A stretch of DNA of 7,059 nt from Acidobacteriota bacterium. GTDB taxonomy: Bacteria; Acidobacteriota; UBA6911; JACQSX01. Under the pieces are notes generated by a model. The model did no database searches and had not been told where the DNA came from. It saw only the letters and a list, made by a program, of their open reading frames with translations. The stretch spans positions 1 through 7,059 of the forward strand of contig JACQGG010000169.1 of NCBI GenBank assembly GCA_016199665.1, written 5' to 3'. This document shows positions 4,962 to 7,059 of the stretch, piece by piece. Position 1 is the stretch's first letter. Each line of letters starts with the position of its first letter. The translations under genes and the position numbers were made by a program.

Positions 4962-6742
4962 TAGCATAAAGGCAACGACTCGGCCGGGCGGATGAGCTCT
5001 CCCTTCTTGACGTCCAAGACCCCGCGCGGGGTGAGGCGCCAGCCGGGGAGAAAATCGCAGGTGAGAAAAAGCAGGGCGTACAGGATATCGTCGTAAGGAA
5101 ATCCGGCAAACTGGACATGCGCCTCCAGTTCACGCTGCGCCTGCACCGCGGCGGCAAACGGAGCTGGCGACATCATGCCGGCGATCGGCAATGGGAAGTT
5201 CCGGGCCGCGCCGCCGGAGTCTGTCACGGCGATCCCGCCGCTGTCGACGGCAACCCTGGCGGCCGCCCGGCGCATCGCCCGCGTGTCGGCGCCCATGACA
5301 AGCAGATGGGTGGTCGTGTTGAAAGTGCTGGCAAGGCCTGCCAGCCGAGGCGCAAAGCCGCGGACCCAGCAGCGGCCCGCCCACTGTGCCCGGCGATCCA
5401 GCAACATAGCCAGAATAAGGTCCTGCGGCACCGACCCGTCCGGTCCCCACTCTGCCAGACCGCCGGGCCGCGTAATGACATTGCTGACAAATTCAATCAC
5501 CGGCAATTGCTCCCCTGCATCCCAGGGACGGTAAAGCCGTTCGCCGGCGAACGACTGGGCAGGCGCAAACTCGGGTCTCATACCGAGGCTGTCCCAATCG
5601 ATGACGGGAAGCTCGGCGGCCAGCCGGCCCATGCGGGCTACGTCGCGTCCTGCGACCATCACGCGCTCCGGACGAAACGATTCCAGATCAGGCAGAATCA
5701 AAAGATCAGCCAGCCTGCCGGGCGCAACCCCGCCCACTTCATGATCGACGCGATAGTAGGTTGCCGGATTGAGAGTCGCCATCTGGATGGCCGCAACCGG
5801 CGACACGCCTGCCGCGACGGCGCGCCGCAGAGCTTCGTCGATGAATCCGCGTTCCGCGATGAAGCGAGGCGCGGGACCATCCGCCGTCAGCATCAGGCGC
5901 CGCGTATCGACTCGCCGCTGGGTGATCGCGCGCGCCAGCTCCGGCAGGTCCGGACGCAACGAGCTGTTGCGCAACACCGTCCAGAGACCGAGACGCAGGC
6001 GATCCAAAACCTCGCCTTCGGAAATGGCCTCGTGGCAGGCGGTGATGCCGGCGGCCACTACCGCATTCAGTTTCTCGCCCGAGGCGCCCGCGGTGTGTCC
6101 GTCGGCGCGCTTGCCGAGCGCTTCACAGCAGCGGATTTCCGCCAAGAGCCGCTCATCGCCCTGAAAAATCATCGGCCACCGGGTCACTTCAGCCGTGCCG
6201 GCAACCTCGGGCCGTGACAGCAGCGGCAGGACTTTTTCCGGCGCAAAATCGGCTCCCTCTCCCGCCCACTGCGACTGCGAGATCAGCCGGACCAGCCAGC
6301 GGCAGCGGCCTGGCAGCGGAGCAAGCGCCTCCACCGTCTTCAAAAAGCCCCCGGCGCCGCCCTGGAGATAAAAGAAGAGATTATCGTTGAAGGTCAGAGT
6401 CGTGCCCGCCGGCAACACGCCTTCAAGGAGCGTTGCCGGATTGTAGAGCACCCAGGGATGCGAGTGCGGCTCGATCCAGCCGGGCGCCAGGTAGCGGCCG
6501 GCCGCGTCAATCACTTCGGTCGCCGGTCCTACTGCCTGCGTGCTGGCTCCCACGTACGCAATGCGCCCTTGTGAAATCGCCACGTTGCCGCGCAGCAATT
6601 CTCCCGAGTAAACGTTGACGACGGTGGCCCCGCGAATGAACCGATCCGCAGGGGCCTCACCGCGAGCCACAGCAGTTAGCCGAATCCGCTCCTGCACAGC
6701 ACCGGCCTCGCTGTTTTCCCCGTCACCCGGCCGCGTTTTCAT
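4961..6742 (-). CDS. Adenine deaminase family amidohydrolase (YerA/AdeC-like)
   Basis: 593 residues, the usual length for COG1001 adenine deaminases, which convert adenine to hypoxanthine and ammonia in purine salvage. The N-terminal part has the amidohydrolase beta-sandwich (VVNVYSGELLRGNVAI, then GRIAYVG). The metal site is visible as His93-x-His95 (GWIEPHSHPW), His216 in ADGHTAGASG, His237 in ACHEA and Asp288 in LTADGPAP. RLRLGLWTVLRNSSLRPDLPEL (248-269) and LNPATYYRVD are typical of the YerA-like branch, whose physiological substrate is less certain than that of AdeC. The C-terminal 200 residues form the family's second domain, ending near DFLPGWRLTPRGVLDV. Start: an in-frame GTG at 6835 exists, but similarity begins near VQERIRLTAVARGE, so the ATG at 6742 is preferred; it has only a weak AGGG 8 bases upstream. 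It shows no functional link to the aromatic genes and seems to be transcribed alone. Confidence 0.9.
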   Translation of the reverse strand: MKTRPGDGENSEAGAVQERIRLTAVARGEAPADRFIRGATVVNVYSGELLRGNVAISQGRIAYVGASTQAVGPATEVIDAAGRYLAPGWIEPHSHPWVLYNPATLLEGVLPAGTTLTFNDNLFFYLQGGAGGFLKTVEALAPLPGRCRWLVRLISQSQWAGEGADFAPEKVLPLLSRPEVAGTAEVTRWPMIFQGDERLLAEIRCCEALGKRADGHTAGASGEKLNAVVAAGITACHEAISEGEVLDRLRLGLWTVLRNSSLRPDLPELARAITQRRVDTRRLMLTADGPAPRFIAERGFIDEALRRAVAAGVSPVAAIQMATLNPATYYRVDHEVGGVAPGRLADLLILPDLESFRPERVMVAGRDVARMGRLAAELPVIDWDSLGMRPEFAPAQSFAGERLYRPWDAGEQLPVIEFVSNVITRPGGLAEWGPDGSVPQDLILAMLLDRRAQWAGRCWVRGFAPRLAGLASTFNTTTHLLVMGADTRAMRRAAARVAVDSGGIAVTDSGGAARNFPLPIAGMMSPAPFAAAVQAQRELEAHVQFAGFPYDDILYALLFLTCDFLPGWRLTPRGVLDVKKGELIRPAESLPLC

Positions 6743-6825
6743 CGACCGAGCCCTGAATGGAAAGTCTCCATGCGCCTCCCTGCCGCTGCCGAGCCTGAAC
6801 CGGTGAATCCTGACCGCGAAGCTCG

Positions 6826-6834
6826 ATTTTATCA
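6826..6834 (-). promoter_or_regulatory. Candidate extended -10 promoter of the adenine-deaminase gene
   Basis: TGATAAAAT on the minus strand combines TAAAAT with an upstream TG, as in extended -10 promoters; no good -35 is seen. Transcription would start near 6819, about 75 bases before the ATG at 6742. If real, it would leave the alternative GTG at 6835 outside the transcript and support the internal start. The rest of 6743-6929 shows nothing I recognise. Confidence 0.4.
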
Positions 6835-6929
6835 CTGCGTCCTCGGTTGAGGGTCCGGGGACGTAACCAGGTTAGCCGGGACAGGGTAGCAAGCCTTGGG
6901 AGTCGTCCGGCCTGATTCTCCCCACCGCT

Positions 6930-7059
6930 CCCTTCCGTTGCTTCGCATTCATTCGCGGCCCTTTCCCGTTCATTCGCGTTCATTCGCGGCTCTTTCCCAT
7001 TCATTCGCGTTCATTCGCGGCTCTTTCCCGTTCATTCGCATTCATTCGCGGCCCTTTTC
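6930..7059. repeat. 31-bp tandem repeat array running off the right edge
   Basis: Four units (6930-6960, 6961-6991, 6992-7022, 7023-7053) and the beginning of a fifth, in strict 31-base register. Each unit has CTTTCCC, then TTCATTCGCG twice, so there is a shorter repeat inside the longer one. The first unit is the most divergent; the others differ by one or a few bases. The open frames across it encode only low-complexity ANE/RER peptides and are not genes. It looks like a variable-number intergenic repeat. The total copy number cannot be known from this window. Confidence 0.92.

Noticed and set aside
4920..4966. Inverted repeat TGCTAAG/CTTAGCA as terminator of the adenine-deaminase gene
   Set aside because: The stem is only 7 bp with a loop of about 33 bases and no T-tract, so it is likely chance.
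5117..6217. Long plus-strand open frame opposite the adenine-deaminase gene
   Set aside because: Its product is Arg/His/Gly-rich with no recognisable motif, as expected for the antisense of a GC-rich gene with clear catalytic motifs.
6743..6835. GTG start for the adenine deaminase at 6835
   Set aside because: A GAGG lies 5 bases upstream, but the added 31 residues match nothing in the family and the best -10 candidate overlaps this start. It is not fully excluded.
6930..7059. CRISPR array
   Set aside because: The 31-base units follow each other directly with no unique spacers, so this is an ordinary tandem repeat.

Overview
The window looks like chromosomal sequence from a GC-rich, free-living bacterium (roughly 55-60% GC by eye). 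It can respire oxygen, because a diiron oxygenase is present, and it carries many iron-sulfur proteins. Three kinds of intergenic repeat are present: a nested palindrome, a 31-bp tandem repeat with a TTCATTCGCG core, and a short TTGCGTTCCT repeat. They resemble repeats I remember from Acidobacteriota and related environmental genomes. This taxonomic guess is an inference with low to moderate confidence.

Left part (1-2949) is an aromatic acyl-CoA module. A 5'-truncated PaaY/CaiE-type left-handed beta-helix protein (1-357) converges on a small thioredoxin-like [2Fe-2S] ferredoxin gene on the minus strand (373-705). An AT-rich control region separates the ferredoxin gene from a divergent plus-strand operon. 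It holds two tandem sigma70-like promoters, and each has the same 12-bp palindrome GAACGATCGTTC in its spacer, an architecture expected of a TetR-family operator. The operon encodes an enoyl-CoA hydratase (908-1705), a possible 39-residue small protein started by CTG (1708-1827), and a compact homologue of BoxB, the diiron subunit of benzoyl-CoA 2,3-epoxidase (1831-2949). All six expected iron ligands of BoxB are visible. I infer that an aryl- or acyl-CoA ligand relieves repression, the BoxB-like enzyme oxygenates an aryl-CoA, the hydratase works on a downstream enoyl-CoA, and the PaaY-like protein may act as a housekeeping thioesterase. No BoxA reductase or BoxC is seen here, so the electron donor is open and the adjacent ferredoxin is a candidate.

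Middle part (2950-4860): after a spacer with a REP-like nested palindrome, a convergent minus-strand two-gene operon encodes a conserved hypothetical beta-rich protein (4441-4845, very strong Shine-Dalgarno). Five bases later begins a GlpC/HdrD-type protein (3164-4435) with two [4Fe-4S] motifs and two CCG domains, probably an electron-transfer protein working with a flavoenzyme and the quinone pool or another carrier.

Right part (4861-7059): a minus-strand adenine deaminase family amidohydrolase (4961-6742), with a possible extended -10 promoter upstream, and a 31-bp tandem repeat array that runs off the right edge. This gene has no obvious link to the aromatic module.
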